64,000 nucleotides of DNA from Acanthacorydalis orientalis (GCA_034766995.1 CM068315.1:5132236-5196235), one strand, 5' to 3'; counted from the stretch's first letter, positions 1 to 14,409 are shown. Translations and numbers: made by a program. Notes: generated from the letters alone by a model not told the origin.

Positions 1-1030
1 AATTGTTTATTAATTATTTTGATAATAGCTTGCATACATTTTGATGACCATATCAGCAACCTCAGACTGATATATTAAATTAATTTGTTTTGTTTCTATC
101 TGTTCATCACTTCAATGTTTAAAAAACGTTTGTATCCTAATCTAAATGCACATGTATCATATAAAAACGGTCAATAATCAATTATTTAGAAAAGAAAGTC
201 GTTTACAGACAATGTAAAGTTATTTGTAAAAGTAAATACAATAATTTACTGAAAAAAAAATACTTACTAATTTCAATTTAATGATCAATCTTTTCATTCA
301 AATCAAATGTAATTAACACAAGACTTCGATGAAAATAACGAATTTTGAGAAAGTATCTCATATATTTAATCAATAGGAAAAGTATTCAGGTATACTAGAA
401 ACATCTTTAATATCAAGTAGTACAGATATTTTATCTTCTGTTCAAATACGCATATTTAGTAAACCATTTTTTTTTGCACAAACATACATTTCTTTTTTTA
501 TGCAGTAAATAAAAATGAAAACCTGAACAGTCTCTAATTATTTTTTGAAATGAAGCTCTAATTATTTATATAAATCAGGTTACATTTTTAATTTTCGTTT
601 CGGATATTATTTTCTTTGGATCAGTATTAAAATATAAACATGATTAAACTGAAAACATAATATTATATTATAAATAATCAATAAGTAGCGCACAATACAG
701 TTAGAACAGTTCGGAGTAAATTAAGGACAGGATGATATATAGATGTCAGTCATCAACTGGAAACACTACATGTATACTCAGGTGTGGGACAAAGATGCAA
801 CATTTCAACTTGAAAAATCGTGTTAAAGTTCATCGTTTTCCTACATTTTTCTCTTCTCGGTTTATTTCTCAACAGGCAGAATCAATTTCTTCAATCATTG
901 GACCTTTCTATTAATCTATGGTTCTGTTTTCCAGACGACATCGGATTTCATTTACAAAGTTTAAAATTTATATATATAAATATTTTTTTTATCCATATTG
1001 CTATTAAAGTAAATTTATTTAAATCTTTAT

Positions 1031-1065
<35 letters not shown>

Positions 1066-2411
1066 ATTTTATCAAAAATTAAATATATTATCCTAACTTT
1101 TTAAAAAAATCAGGTTGTTTATATTCCAGTTTCGATATACATGATTTCGTTTTTTGAAAAAAAGTATGTTTCTATAAAAATGGATTAAATTATGTTATCA
1201 GTATAAATAATTAATAAACAGTTTCATTATCCGATATTTAGTACATGTTTTTCTGTTGAAAATTTTTTATTTAAAATATTTACTTTTCAAAATTTTATTC
1301 GTTAAAGTATGAGAAAATAAATTACATTATTTTGTTTCTTTTTTTAATTATTATCTGATTTTATTTTCCTAAAAATCGATTTTAATTTTCTTATTGAACT
1401 ATTTTCTTTTTAAATATGTTTAATTTCTTTAATATATATATTCATATTTGAAATTGCTTTTAAATGATTTTAATAAGTAATAGACCGAAAACGAATCGTT
1501 TTTTTTTATTTTCTATACAATGTACAAAAAATAAAAATAAATATAAACGCGGATTTTCCAACCGTTATTACTGTTGTAATTAGTAAGCTTGTTAAATATT
1601 GAAAATTGACAAAAGTAAATAACATTTTTAAATATATGTTATTTAATTAATTTTTATATTTCTTACAAATATTTATTTACTACATGTATACATTTTATAT
1701 ATTAAAATAATATTTCGCTTACTTAAGCTAAATTAGTCCGGTAGTAGGAGTTTCTTTCAGAAATTGTTTTAGGATTACTAGCGTACACTATTAAATTTTT
1801 ATTAAGGCACCAGAAAAATGTTTTGGACACGAGTCCTCATAACTTTCGAATGATTTGAAATACTGATACGAAATAAAAAAAGGAAGCTTAAGGAATAGTC
1901 TTTCAAATGGTGTGTTTATTTTTTTAATTTAATCAGTTCCATTGTCAATTCATTTCCACTAATGTGTAATAATTATTTTCGTTCAGTCAGTGAATTAAAG
2001 TGTTTGTTATTCCAATCAGTTCTTCAATTCCCTGAACACAGTTGTATTTAATATATTTATATATTATGTCGTATTTTTTAATTATTTATTTGATGTCCAG
2101 TATTTTATTAAAATTAAGTTATGCTATTATTCTAATATAAAAATGACTAGAATCAAGAAAGTAAAGAAAATATGTAGACAAATATTAATTTCTCAACACA
2201 GCGGGAGTAGAATGAATTTTAGTGTTGTATTCTAAAAATATTTTCTACACTTCTATGTTTCTTCATTAACAGATTAACGCGAGAAATAGGTGATATATGA
2301 TTTACTGATCAGTGATTAGTCTTCGATTAGTGAATAAATTTGAAGAGACTGCATCGGTTAAAGATAAAGAAATATAACACTTGTTCATAGTGTTTGTTCT
2401 GAATAAAACAT
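1..2411. other. featureless AT-rich intron
   Basis: This is AT-rich DNA with homopolymer runs and a short TA-rich stretch near 1038-1066. The small open frames at 732-1104 have no family resemblance and no coding-like composition. I see nothing else here. Confidence 0.6.
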
Positions 2412-2888
2412 TGACTTTATTCATGAATGTGTATCCGAAGAGCCAGGAATGTCAATTCCACGACGTTCACAGAAATTTGGCCTTTCACAGAAGACCACGT
2501 GGCATATTTTGTATGAAGATTTATTGCTGAAGGGTTATAAGTTTCAATTAACACAAGAATTGAAGCAAACAGACCACTCACTGTGTCGGAGATTTGTTAA
2601 TTGAATACTGGAACAACATGTTTATTTTGAGAGTCATCTTTAGCGATGAGGCTCATTTCAAACACCGTTGGTCTGAACGTGACCCCTACTTTCTTTGGGA
2701 TAACGTTGAAGAACAGGTATACGCTAATAATCATAAAACAATTTTCGACCTAAAAGATGAAATCTAAAGAATAATTGGTAAGATAGAGCCCCAGTTGTGT
2801 AGGGATGTTATTGAAAATGTTAACAAAAGAATGATTACTTGTAAGAAAGCATGCGGCGGTCACACAGACGATCTTATTTTTCTTTTGT
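2412..2888 (+). pseudogene. decayed Tc1/mariner-superfamily transposase relic
   Basis: Conceptual translation, allowing frame breaks, gives recognisable blocks of an arthropod Tc1/mariner-superfamily (IS630-type) transposase: SIPRRSQKFGLSQKTTW, then YKFQLTQELKQTDHS, then FSDEAHF around 2640-2660, which carries the first catalytic Asp, and near the end RDVIENVNKRM followed by a GGH motif (about 2795-2880). The middle, including the second and third catalytic acids, is missing: the translation jumps from the first-Asp region to the C-terminal block. An in-frame stop follows RRFVN. The 52042-52970 element belongs to the same broad family. No terminal repeats could be fixed. It is non-functional. 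Confidence 0.7.
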
Positions 2889-3259
2889 AATTTGCATACC
2901 TGAACTATTATTTACAATATAGAAACTTGAAATTTCAGCGCAAATTCTGTATTTTATTTCAAATTAAAAATGTACTTCCTTATTGGAAACCGATGATGTA
3001 TTTTTAATACTTTTACATTAAATCGAAAATGTAATTAATAAATGAATGCAGATCGTCAGTATTGATTTAGATTGATCAAAACGAATAATAGATATCTCAA
3101 TACTGACAAATAAATAAAAAGTGAAAATATGTCATTGACTATGATGAGAAATTTCCGGAAAAAAACTGATATCTAACCTTGAGGTCAGAGCACGCATACG
3201 AAATTGATTGCGAATATAAAAAAACAGGCTGTATGTTTTTTCACAGCAATGAATATTAA

Positions 3260-3800
3260 ACGGGTATATGTTATCGTCAGCCCGAAAATCACATGTAGGA
3301 GTAAAAAAAAAGAATGACAAACACTTGTACGAACCGTTCCCGTTCCGCTGGCAGAGACGTCGGCCTAAATTGAAATTAATATATTGAAATTTAAACGCTC
3401 GATTTGATGACGCGCTCGACATCGAACACGTACACTCGCGAGCGAAAGCTCATTTCGTATTCGGGAAATCCTACGTCGATAGCAGGTTGTGCTTTTGCAT
3501 CGTATCATTTATTTTCACGAACGGGGATCCTTTGAATCGGAGACGTAAATCGCTATACACGTATAGATCGCATACATTATTTACGAATGGCAACAGCCAT
3601 GAACACCTTCTCTCACAGGCGTCTACCTTTCATCGCTTTTACTCCGCATTGCTCTACCTGTCCCCAAAACCAATGCCATCACACGAAAGTCCCCTATGCC
3701 ATTACGAGGAACGATCGGAAAGTATCGAGTGACTGTGATACGTTATATAACAGATATTTTCGTCTAAAAAGTATCATCAATCCAATTACATTCGTCAATC
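3260..3800. promoter_or_regulatory. GC-richer, CpG-containing island
   Basis: This interval stands out from the AT-rich background, with clustered CpG (for example gacgcgctcgac and actcgcgagcgaaagc near 3410-3450). Small open frames exist on both strands but do not resemble any protein. Such islands in long insect introns can be enhancers, alternative promoters or old repeats. The sequence alone does not decide between these. Confidence 0.25.
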
Positions 3801-3819
3801 GATTTCATAATCAATTTCA

Positions 3820-5700
3820 CTTATGACTTTATAAATAAATATGAGCACGTTTGCTTAGGACAAAATGAATAAACCCTCACGGAGGGCAAGAAAACATTTT
3901 TGATTCGGTTTATTGAATACTAATCTCTCGTTTTAAACAATTTGTCAAAAATAGATTATCCTATTATTAAATGTGTCATGAGGTTCTACCGTCAATAAAT
4001 CATTTTATATATACTGCTCAATAAGACATGTTATACAAACATATGATTGTTTCCATAAAAACGTCTCCCTTTACATCTCGTGAATTCTATTCAACTTATC
4101 TCCATTTTTTTGGTTAAATTTAAAGGCTAGAACTATTTTTCTCTGAAGATTTACTAGGATCATTAAAATTCTTGATAAGGTTGTAAATTGAAAAATAAAT
4201 TTCCAATTTTTCCATATATTATTTTATAATTTAATTAAATTTATGTGATTAATGTACACGACTGTACAACTAAAAATTTACATATACGAGTACAATATGT
4301 GTTTCTATGTATTTTGTCAACTTATGTAGTCTTATGATAAAAAAAAAACGTTTTTTGGAATCAAATCTCATATTTAATTATTCTTAAACATAATAAATGA
4401 CATAAATTTATTTTATTTCATTTTTGAATCGAACTATAAACTAAAAAAATATCTTACGAATTATATAGATTGGCAAGTCATAGATAATTATTAAATAAGT
4501 TGTCACCAATTGTAAAATTGTTATAGAATAGACTGATAACCAATATAATCATAAGAGAATAGATTAGTAACCATTGTGGTGGCTTAATAGTATAATGGAA
4601 ACTTTTCTTACTCCTCTTTCTATATTAAAATTTTTGTAGTTTTCATCTTAATTTAAACTGTATGTCTTTGTCATGTGGGATTTTAAGTAGGGCATTTTTG
4701 TCTCTTTATAATTTATTTTCAAATTATTTATGATGAAATATTATTGAAACCCGACACTTAATCTATTTTAAACAATTTCTAAAAGATCATACACTCCTAT
4801 CCTGGAATTTATCATATTTTTTTTTAATTAAATTGTTTTTTTAAAAAAAATTAATCACATTATATCAAAAAATCCAAACTACATAATTATCTGTAACAGA
4901 TTCTGTTTTTTTTACCTAATTTAAACAAATACGATAGAAATTTGTTCTAATACAAACTTTTACTGTTATTTATGAAGAATGTGCACTATTCCTGAATTAT
5001 TTTTTAAATTATCAAACAGTTAATATTATAATCTAAATGTATATTTGAACTTCATTGATCTGTGCATTTTTTTGTAATTTTAAAAGAAATGCAATGACAT
5101 TTATAGCATTTCTGTTTTTAAGATTTACTCCACATCTTTGTTATACCGATAGTTTATGAAATTTGTAATCGTCACTAATAGCATATTAGTTTTATATCAC
5201 CAGTGGTAATTTATTTCAAAATATTCTCTTGAAAAAATATTTATATTTATAAATATTTTAAAATATAAATATTGATTTTTTTAATCAATATTCTAAATTG
5301 GATTGAGAACAGATATATCACTTTACTTTTTTAAAATATTTTATTATATTTCTATGGACTACTATTTTTTGTTTTAGTTACGGTTGTCTACGATATATCC
5401 TTTCCATAAAGCTAGAAAGATTCAAAATAGCTTCTTACTTTTTGTGTCCGTTTTAAAATTCTGTTCATAGATGTCTTTGAATTGTTATGAAATTGAAATT
5501 CAGATGATTTCAGTTTTTCTAAGATTACATAAAGGTAATGAAAAAATAGAATATGTAAATAAAGTTAAAACAATACAGTTTAGCTAGATATAATAAAACG
5601 ATAAATGGTATGAATCCATAGACATAAAAAAATAAATTCTCCTGTTATTTAAAATTTTCAAAAGTATAATTTGTCTAACTTATATTAAACATATTCTATC
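3820..5700. other. featureless AT-rich intron
   Basis: No gene, repeat copy or structured RNA was recognised here. There are only A/T runs and short imperfect palindromes expected at this base composition. Confidence 0.55.
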
Positions 5701-5702
5701 TA

Positions 5703-5993
5703 CAGTTCTGATATTTTGGTTAAATTCTCTTTCACAAATGGATTCTTTTTTCATTCTACAAACTATTGAAAATGTTCTGATCAAAGTTGTTTAATAAATT
5801 ATTATTCATCATTTTTAATTGTTGCTTATGCGTATTTCGAGGACGATTCCTTCATCTTCAGAGCGCTGATATAGAGAAAACTCTGTAGCTGTAGATATAG
5901 ATTTTTCTGCATCTCGACATTCTTAGGATGATGACATCATCATCAAGTGAGCATAAACAACAATCAAAAATAACTAATAACGATTTATTAAAT
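5703..5993. repeat. dispersed repeat containing a fold-back (inverted-repeat) structure
   Basis: Two 42-base arms at 5790-5831 and 5951-5992 are inverted copies with about 35 of 42 matching positions, separated by about 120 bases that include ttcagagcgctga. The left side (5703-5875) is also similar to 60880-61030, and part of it to 7285-7415, so it belongs to a dispersed family. Inverted arms without coding capacity suggest a MITE or fold-back element. The exact ends and superfamily are unknown. Confidence 0.55.
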
Positions 5994-7284
5994 ATTTTAA
6001 CCATAATATTTTTTTGCACTTTGTGATATGAAAAAAAATAATTTGTAACAATTTATTGTCCTTTTTAACCAATATTTACAAATATTTATATTTTAACGAA
6101 AATAAAAAATAATAATATTTGATATTAGTCTAAAAATGAAAATTTTAAAAGAGAGGTGTTTAATAAAATTGACTATTTATAAATATAATATATTTTAATA
6201 AAAATGTGAAATCATTATTACGCTACATTTTATAGAAAATTATCGATTTTTAATCTTTTCAAAGCATACAATTTTATTTATAAATAAAAGAAGACGACGA
6301 GAATTATGCTTTTTTTTCTAAAGTCCTATTATTTCTCCATCACAACGATTTTCTATTTATTTAAGAACTGAAAACTTATTTTAAGAATTAGATTAATCTC
6401 TTTGTCAAATTATATCTCTTTGATAAAAAATCCATCTTTATAAAAACATACTTTCCGACCATTTTCTGTATAAAGTATTCAGGCTCGCAGCCAAACTCTG
6501 ATAAAAGATTCGTTCAATTTTTAGCGTCCAAATTAGATTCATGGCACGAGATTGCGTTTTTTATTCAAAACGTTTGATTTATTTTTTATAACAATAAAAA
6601 CTAAATAGGGTTTCGTTCTTAAATCCAACTATTTGTATTTACGCACGATACTTTATTAAAAATCCGCTCATGTGATAACAAATGATTTGTAAATATGAAA
6701 ATCTTATTTTTAAATATAAAAATGACAAAATTAAATTCGAAAAAAACTATTTATACCATTGTATTAAAATTATATTAAAATATAAACATAATAAAAGAGA
6801 AATGTTGTGAAAGTTAATCAATTTCGTTTCTTCTAAGATTCAAAACTAAATTTTTAATACTGTTATTATAAACTAATCTCTTTTTTTATAAATTTCGATA
6901 ACTTCTTTTTATATATTCTATTTTTTACGATCATTTTTGCATGTAATATTATTATTTTATACATTGTATGATTAACGTTCATTATGTTCTAAGCTTTGAA
7001 TTTTTCTAAGAAGAAAAATAAGACTAGACAATTAATTTACTTTAATAAATTAATTTCCAAATTTTATTTTCATTCTAATAATGTTCTCGTTTGATATATC
7101 AATAATTAAGTTATTTTAATAACAATTATTTAATTTGACTTGAAGCGTTCAAATGGCATCTAATTATATATCTATCATCTTTATTATTATGTTGAATTTG
7201 AATAAGTACTTCTTATTCGCAAATTGATTATATGAAAATTAACGAAACATGGAAATTAATAATAGTAGGTTTTCTTTCATCAAT
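5994..7284. other. featureless AT-rich intron
   Basis: Nothing was recognised here apart from high A+T content. Confidence 0.5.
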
Positions 7285-7415
7285 GCTTTTTCTGTTACTC
7301 TACAGACCATATTTTTTTTAATCAATGTTCAATAAATTATCAGTGATACGGTTTTATTACTGCTTATATGCATTCAATGACAATTCTATTATTTTCAGAG
7401 CGCTAAGATGAAGAT
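7285..7415 (+). repeat. partial copy of the 5703-type dispersed repeat
   Basis: The order of blocks (ctgttactctacagacc, gttcaataaattatc, attactgcttatatgc, ttcagagcgctaagatg) parallels 5703-5875 and 60880-61030. It lacks the right-hand inverted arm. Confidence 0.4.
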
Positions 7416-7501
7416 AAATCTAGTCTTTTTTTCTATTATTTAATGCTTGAATAACACTTTTCTTTTATACAATAATAAATGGTAGTGTTTTGATTAAACA
7501 C

Positions 7502-7510
<9 letters not shown>

Positions 7511-7579
<69 letters not shown>
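7511..7579. repeat. (TA)n microsatellite
   Basis: Almost pure TA dinucleotide array of about 68 bases, preceded by a short (CATA)n lead-in. Confidence 0.95.
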
Positions 7580-7583
<4 letters not shown>

Positions 7584-7827
7584 TAATTCTCATTTATAAG
7601 TATTTGCTTTAACATATTTCCAACAAATAGCTCTCTTCTTGTTATTTTTTATATTATTAGGTGATTGTTTGGGATTTAAGGTCGCGTCGACAATTAATTT
7701 TTTGTTATATTATGTTTTAATTTTTAATTTATTATCGATTCTTTTAAAAACTCAAATCTATAACGCATCTCAGCTCAGTCTCGTAAATTACAAGTAATAA
7801 AAATATCTTTAATAGATTTAGATTTTA

Positions 7828-8402
7828 TTAGGTTGTTAGGAAAATAATTGCGATTTTTGTTTTATGAATTCTAACCTTAATTTTTTTCATTGAAAGTGTC
7901 ATTTCATTGTAACCATGGTAATATCATTTTAATATTAATTTTCCAGTCTACATTATGATAAAATCGAATTTGGTTTTATTATTAATTTTATTTCAAATTG
8001 CCCTATTGAATTAATGATGGAAAAGAAGCAAATGAGAGCAATTTTTTGTGTGAGTTCAAAACGGGTGATAAAGCAGTAGAAACTGTTCATAAACTAAACG
8101 ACGATTTTGGTTTGGGCACTGTTAAGGAATGTACGGTACAATGGTGATTCCAAAAATTTCGTGCTAGGGACGAGAGCCTTAAAGGTGAAGAAAGTATCGG
8201 ACGTTCTTCTTCAGTTCAGAACAACTAAGTGAATGCGTTAGTTGAGTTAGAAAAACGCACAACAATTCTAGATCTGACATAAAAGTTAGCAATTAGTCAT
8301 CCAGTAGTTCTGGACTACTTAAAACAGTCAGGAAAATCAAAAAATAAAATAATGTATATCAATTTGAACGTCATCAGCCGCAATTATTTTTCTACCATTC
8401 AA
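7828..8402 (+). mobile_element. internally deleted mariner, family A (HTH part only)
   Basis: The left end ttaggttgttaggaaaat and the right end (ccgcaattatttttctacc) form imperfect inverted repeats. Between them, from the ATG near 8017, the broken frame reads as a mariner transposase N-terminus: an EFKTGDKAVETVHKL block, a QKFRARDESLKG block, then LAISHPVVLDYLKQSGKSKK, which is the bipartite helix-turn-helix region. About 50 bases later the right terminal repeat begins, so the whole catalytic domain is absent. Several stops and frame shifts are present, so it makes no protein. Copies at 24565, 39537 and 40521 share the join after GKSKK. Confidence 0.82.
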
Positions 8403-10971
8403 ATAATAAGTGCTTTGAAAAGTCGTTAAAATGATACACATAGAATACGTTTAGCATAAAAGAAATTAAATAATAAATAGAACTATACATAAATTCAATA
8501 TACTTCTAATAGTTAACAAGATTACAGCAATAGTCACATTTTTTAAACGATAAATCAGTGCGAAAATGTTATACGAAAAATGTGAGAAGAGTTACATGTT
8601 ATATATACGATAAAAAACGATACTTAGATTAGAGATTCAAGAGATATATTTAATGTTCAAAAGTTTTTCTTAATCTTATCTGTTTAAAGATGACAGAATC
8701 GCCATCAAACTGAATATTCACAATAATAGAAAGTAATCAATCATTCATCAGACGTTTTCGAACAGAAAAATCTGTAATTTGTAGGGCGAGAAAAAAAATT
8801 ATATGTGAAAGTGAATTTAACTTGTATCAAAACTGTATTTTACTAATAATATGATTTGTGATGAACCTTGGAATTAATTACTTCAGTTTACATATAACCT
8901 TGAACACAAGATTCCTGAAATTATTCGTTCGAATATTATTAGAACAGAAAAAAACTATGGAGCTCTTCGAGGAAAAAAGCACAGCGTATAAAAGAATATT
9001 TAAAACAATAAAACATTTCGTTTCCATCACTCTAAGAAATTCTCGAAAATCTTCGAAAGTAATCTGTAAATGGTCCGTAACTCTGAGCTGTTCGCAACAA
9101 TAAATAAATATGTGTTCTCGATATCAGCGAGAAAATCTCTTACATGTACGGCGAAGAATTATTCGACGTTTAAAAAAGAAACGTATACGATACATCCACA
9201 TCCACTCTGAAACCTCGTACGTGTGTAGATAACTTCATTTATATACTTAATATATGAAAAAAAAACATATATACATTATCGCTGACCGACTTTATTGGCT
9301 ACGAGCCATAATGCAATACATATATTATTTGTTGGAGCTTGTTTGCGTTACAACGATAGATGGCTGTTAACAATAGATTGTTTTGTCCAGTTTGTTGTTT
9401 TTTCATTGGTTTACCAATCCGTGTGCTCATGTTATTTACGACAGGATGTGCCAGGACATGTGTGATGGGTTTCTTCTGTTTTTTCCCATCTATCTACACA
9501 CGATTTAAATTTATGGCCGAATAGTTTGAGACTAGTGATAGTTTTTATATATATTTTATTCGATATCGATATAAGAGTAGAAATACACCCACAAGCGCAC
9601 ACACACACACACAAACACACATAAGTGCTAGATGAAGAAACTAAACCTCTCTAAAATCTTTAAGAAAATGTTTGTTTCTTATAAACAAGTAGATACGAAT
9701 TGAATTAACGATAAAATATTTATCCTTATATCATTATACCTCTATGTATTTTTTGTAACTACTTTAAATGTATGCTTATTAATTCTCACATTAAGATTTT
9801 TCTATTATTTTTTAATAAAAAATCTGGATATTAGATTGATAGTTATATTTAGAAGAATTTATTTAGAAAAAATATAATTTTACAACATTTACCACTATTC
9901 TGATTGTCTGTTACAGTCAATTTCGAAATCCGCCAACATTAAATAGTTTCAATGAGTTATTTAACATATTTAAAATTTAAATCTTTAACTTCTTACACGA
10001 TTCAAAAATTCAATAATAATATTGGATTTCTGTAAATATACTTTCTTAATTGTTACTAAAGAATCAAAATTTTTAAATGTGCCCCACCACCTTAAATGTG
10101 TTCAATCCAAATATATAAATAATACATATGGTTTATTTTTCATTTAAAAAGTGATGTAGATATCAAACTAATATTCTAGTAGGTTGATAAGAAAATAATT
10201 GGGGTTTGTTGTAGATAGACTTATTCAAAACTGAATTTAATTTAAACAATCCAATATATTTTTTTTCCAGTATATATAATATTTATATTTTTAATACGTT
10301 TATATAATATTTCTTAGCTATTAATTATTTTTTTTCTGTTGTTCTTGTGTTGTATTCTTTGCAATGTATTATATTTATTTCTGTTTCGAATGCCACCATC
10401 TCTTCTTTTTCGCATTCATTCGCATTATTTTTTTCATTCATTCTTTTTTCAAGTAAACATTTTTCTTTTATCTGAAATTGAGGTGTCTCAAAACATGAAT
10501 TATATTCAAATTTGAATCAGAAGTAAAATATTTCACAAATATAACATATTTCTCGACTACTTCTTTTATTAAAAAGGGAAACTTTGATGTAATAAATTTG
10601 AGATATTTCGATCAACTAATCCTCTTGGTAATTTGCCCAATAAATGGTTTCTTTTTATTCCAAATTGACATTCTTCTAAACTACTGTTATCATTATTTTA
10701 TTTAAATATTTTTAACCTTATTTATTTTATGAACAAATTATTTTAAATTATAATTTTCACTGAGGTCTATTTATGACAAATGTCATCGAATTGCCAAATT
10801 ATTATTCTATTTCTTTAAAACTATTTTCAAGGGCATCAGTATAATTAGTAAAACGAAGGTTTTTTATTTTTTTTTTTATTTTTATTCCTTTATCTTTTAA
10901 ATTGAGATGTTTGAACATTCATTATAAAGAAAGTTATTGAAAAGTTATCTGGTTATTTAATTTGATTGTAC

Positions 10972-11031
<60 letters not shown>

Positions 11032-12240
11032 ATGTATGAATAAATTGGTCCTCCTCTGGGATAATGACATTTGTGTTCTGATTGACTAATAAGTTTTTTA
11101 TGATTACGTCATATAAAGAAAAAATAAATTTATGTATAAAAAAGAAGTATTTTAAAAACAATTTCTTGAATCAGTTAACAGATACATTATTAATATTATA
11201 TAATAAAATCCAGTATTTGTAAATCTGTCTGTTAAGAATCAACGAGATTCATTGATATGAAATTTGACGCTTTAGAACCGGGTTTCAGTTCTTATAAAAA
11301 GCAAGTTCGTTTTTTAAATTTTTCTATTCATTTTATATCTGTTTTGGTCTATTTTTTACATATTTTAATATTTCGGGTATGAATATATCTATTATGGCAA
11401 TACTTTTCCACTTTATTTGGTGAAAATCGATTTGAATTTCATTTTTTCATAGTCACGAATTTTATTTTGATATAAACCATATATGTTCTATATTGAATGT
11501 TTTGTTATACAACGGAATACAGTATAATTAATAATACAAAATCCCAGATCAGTAATTCGTTCTATTTCCAAAAAACTTAGCGATATGGAGGTGATCTTTG
11601 ACAAATTTAAACTTGTATTCTCATTTAAGAAAATTATGATTACTTCTTTTCTGTTTTTCCACTTTAATTACTTTTCAGTTTATCTATTTTTATATCCTTT
11701 TTATCAAATCTTTTTTAGAAAGTGAATATATCCAACATAGCGCGGATACACACTTCTAAGAAGTGAATAATTACTTATTCAGTCTGTTTGACTGATATCG
11801 TCCTGACATTTACATTTTCATTCAGTCGGAAAATTTTGTTTTACTAGAAAGCGTCTCTTAAATTAAATTAAGATCTGTATGCTAGTTGTAAATATACTAA
11901 AGTAATTAACTATAAATATACTAAAATACCAGACTTTCCATATTTTTCAAGTCTCACAACTTGATTACTTTCTAATCAGGAATCAGCTTTATTAATATAA
12001 AATCATTTTTCAGAATATTAGAAATACCGATATTAACTTTGAGTAATTTTTATTTTTAAATTCTATATTTACATACAAATAGAATGAAATACTGAGAGAT
12101 AAATAACAGTAGTATTAAGAGATAAAGTAATAATTAACCAATAGAAAATAATCTTAAATTAACTATAAAATGAAAATTAAAGGAGATATCAAACATTTCC
12201 ACAATGATATTTCTGTATTATTCGTTAAATTTTGTTAAAA

Positions 12241-12244
<4 letters not shown>
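8403..12244. other. AT-rich intron with minor repeats
   Basis: The open frame at 8858-9103 and the (CA)n tract at 9597-9622 are the only local irregularities. The interval 9100-9400 has slightly raised CpG. A single mariner A terminal-repeat-like stretch lies near 10181-10210 (aggttgataagaaaataatt) without a partner. No gene was found. Confidence 0.45.
10974..11032. repeat. (TA)n-(TG)n compound microsatellite
   Basis: A TA array passes directly into TG at about 11015. Confidence 0.95.

Positions 12245-12305
<61 letters not shown>
12245..12305. repeat. (TA)n microsatellite
   Basis: Pure TA array of about 60 bases. Confidence 0.95.
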
Positions 12306-12307
<2 letters not shown>

Positions 12308-12649
12308 TGTGCGTGTAGTTAGTTTAAAGTTAAATGAATACCTGTGTAAACTCCAAGTTCAAATAATTAAATTTCAAACTAAAGCGTATTTTTATTTAAT
12401 GAAAAAATTACATTTTAATAATTTAGTTAAAGAGAACTGTATAAACTTCCCAACAATTAACTACAGAAGTAAAATGTACCGAGGCAGAAAATTTTATTGA
12501 AAAATAAATTTAAAACTCGACCTTAAGTTTAATAAAAAAACTTTTATGTGCCTTGTGCACACCTTCACTCGAAAACGTTTTCGTATTAAAAAAACAACAT
12601 AAAAACCAACCGTATTACATTAAAAAGGTTGAAAATATCGATTCATCTT

Positions 12650-13200
12650 CAACATTTACATTCATGCACCTAATGCTCTCCGAGACAGATTTTCGGTTGT
12701 AGTTACTGTACTAGTTCTTCAGCATCACATCGAGTCTACATATGTTAGCGGGTTGTTTTTCACCCTGTCGTGGGTTCATGGCTGTCGTCGACCGTGTCGC
12801 GGTACGATAGCGTATAACGCTAGACATCCCATACCCTCGAAGTCCCACAGGCCCCTCCCACCACTGTGCACCCACATATATACTATCTTACTCGACGATC
12901 CCTTCCCGAGATCCCCCGTTTCTGAGACAGCCCTCTCGCCACTCTCATGCTATATTATATTAGCTATTTTACTCGTACGTAATGCTTCGTCTGTACGGTT
13001 GATACACGTGTACTGCTTTGCTCCCGTGAAATATTTTATACGATGTCAAGGACGTTATTCCTTGTATGGTCTATTAATTAGAACCATAAATGAATATTAT
13101 GTTGATGTTGAAACGGCGACGTCGTTTCTATCCAGGGTAATGTTTTCGTAACTAGGATTTAGAGGTTATGAATATTTACAGTATGTTACATTCAACCGGG
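12650..13200. promoter_or_regulatory. GC-rich island with the longest non-repeat open frame of the intron
   Basis: This sharply bounded block has much higher GC and CpG than its flanks (for example gtcgtcgaccgtgtcgcggtacg near 12783-12805). A + strand frame of 132 codons (12753-13151) is open, but it begins at a non-ATG codon, resembles no family I know, and its openness may just reflect GC content. A regulatory element, an alternative first exon or a lncRNA exon are all possible. Confidence 0.3.
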
Positions 13201-14292
13201 TATTTGTTCGGTTTGAAAAATCGGTCTGTTCTGTTCCACCATCGAATAAGTAAAATGGTCTAGAACGATTTCTACACAGTCATTAAGTTCACGAATAAAT
13301 ACAACTGAACATTCAATACTAATATCAATGTCGATTCAGGTATGAATAAACCAAACGAATATTTCTTGCAAAAACAACTAAAAATAAAAAAATCGCACAT
13401 AAATACGATTATCAAATAATCGTATTTCTTCATTATTTAAATATCTTGACAAAAGTCATCGAATATTTTAAATTTCTAGTATTCAAATTCAAATTTAACA
13501 ATTATTTATTAATATTTAATCGAATTTCCATTGACATCTAATAAAAACTTCCGATGTTTATCAAAAAAATACAAAATTAATAAGGAGTGATATTTATTTT
13601 CCAAAATGTAATTTAAATAAATATATGCATTGTCTGATTGTATGATTTTGAAAGCATCATTCATAATAGTTTATTGTTGAAGGTACAATTGACAATATAA
13701 ACTATTACTTGAAATTTGTAACGGGTAAAATAATATGATAATAATATAATGGTAAAAACTTAAAAGAAACATTGTAGAAATAGATACTCTGCTGCCAAAT
13801 GACACTAACTGTTGAACTACAGTCAAATTATCCTCTGAAATGTAGTGTTATCTAAAAGTGTCATTGATAAAATCCCAAATATCTCTAATTGGTGTTAATT
13901 TTTTCGACTTAAATTAAAACTAAAATGGAGAAACAATGAAAGAAATTTATTATTCTATATTCCGACACATGTAATTATATTCCATTCAAAATTTCAAAAT
14001 TTCACATTGTTAATTACGGCCTATAATGTTCCAAAGTATGTCAATAATCCTATCAATGAACAAATATTAACTAATTTTACTTATCTTGATTGCAAGATAA
14101 GGCCATTGACTTGAAAATTAGTGTGCTTTATAACCTTATTTGTAGAATCACCATTGAAAAATAATGAAAATGCATCCTTATCAAAATTGATATGTTTGTT
14201 AGGAATAGAACTATATAACGAAATGTAAAAAAATATTCAGGGTAAATAATGTGTTTTCTCTATGATGTGTCCCTTTCACATTATATCTATAA

Positions 14293-14294
<2 letters not shown>
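13200..14294. other. featureless AT-rich intron
   Basis: Nothing was recognised here. Confidence 0.5.

Positions 14295-14363
<69 letters not shown>
14295..14363. repeat. (TA)n microsatellite
   Basis: Pure TA array that ends about 45 bases before a mariner fragment. Confidence 0.95.
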
Positions 14364-14366
<3 letters not shown>

Positions 14367-14409
14367 GATTACAAAATGTACTTTAAAATGATATTAACAT
14401 GAACACGAT

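Noticed and set aside
12753..13151. 132-codon frame as a possible gene
   Set aside because: It starts at a non-ATG codon, has no recognisable motif, and lies in a GC-rich block where stops are rarer. It is kept only as a regulatory-island candidate.
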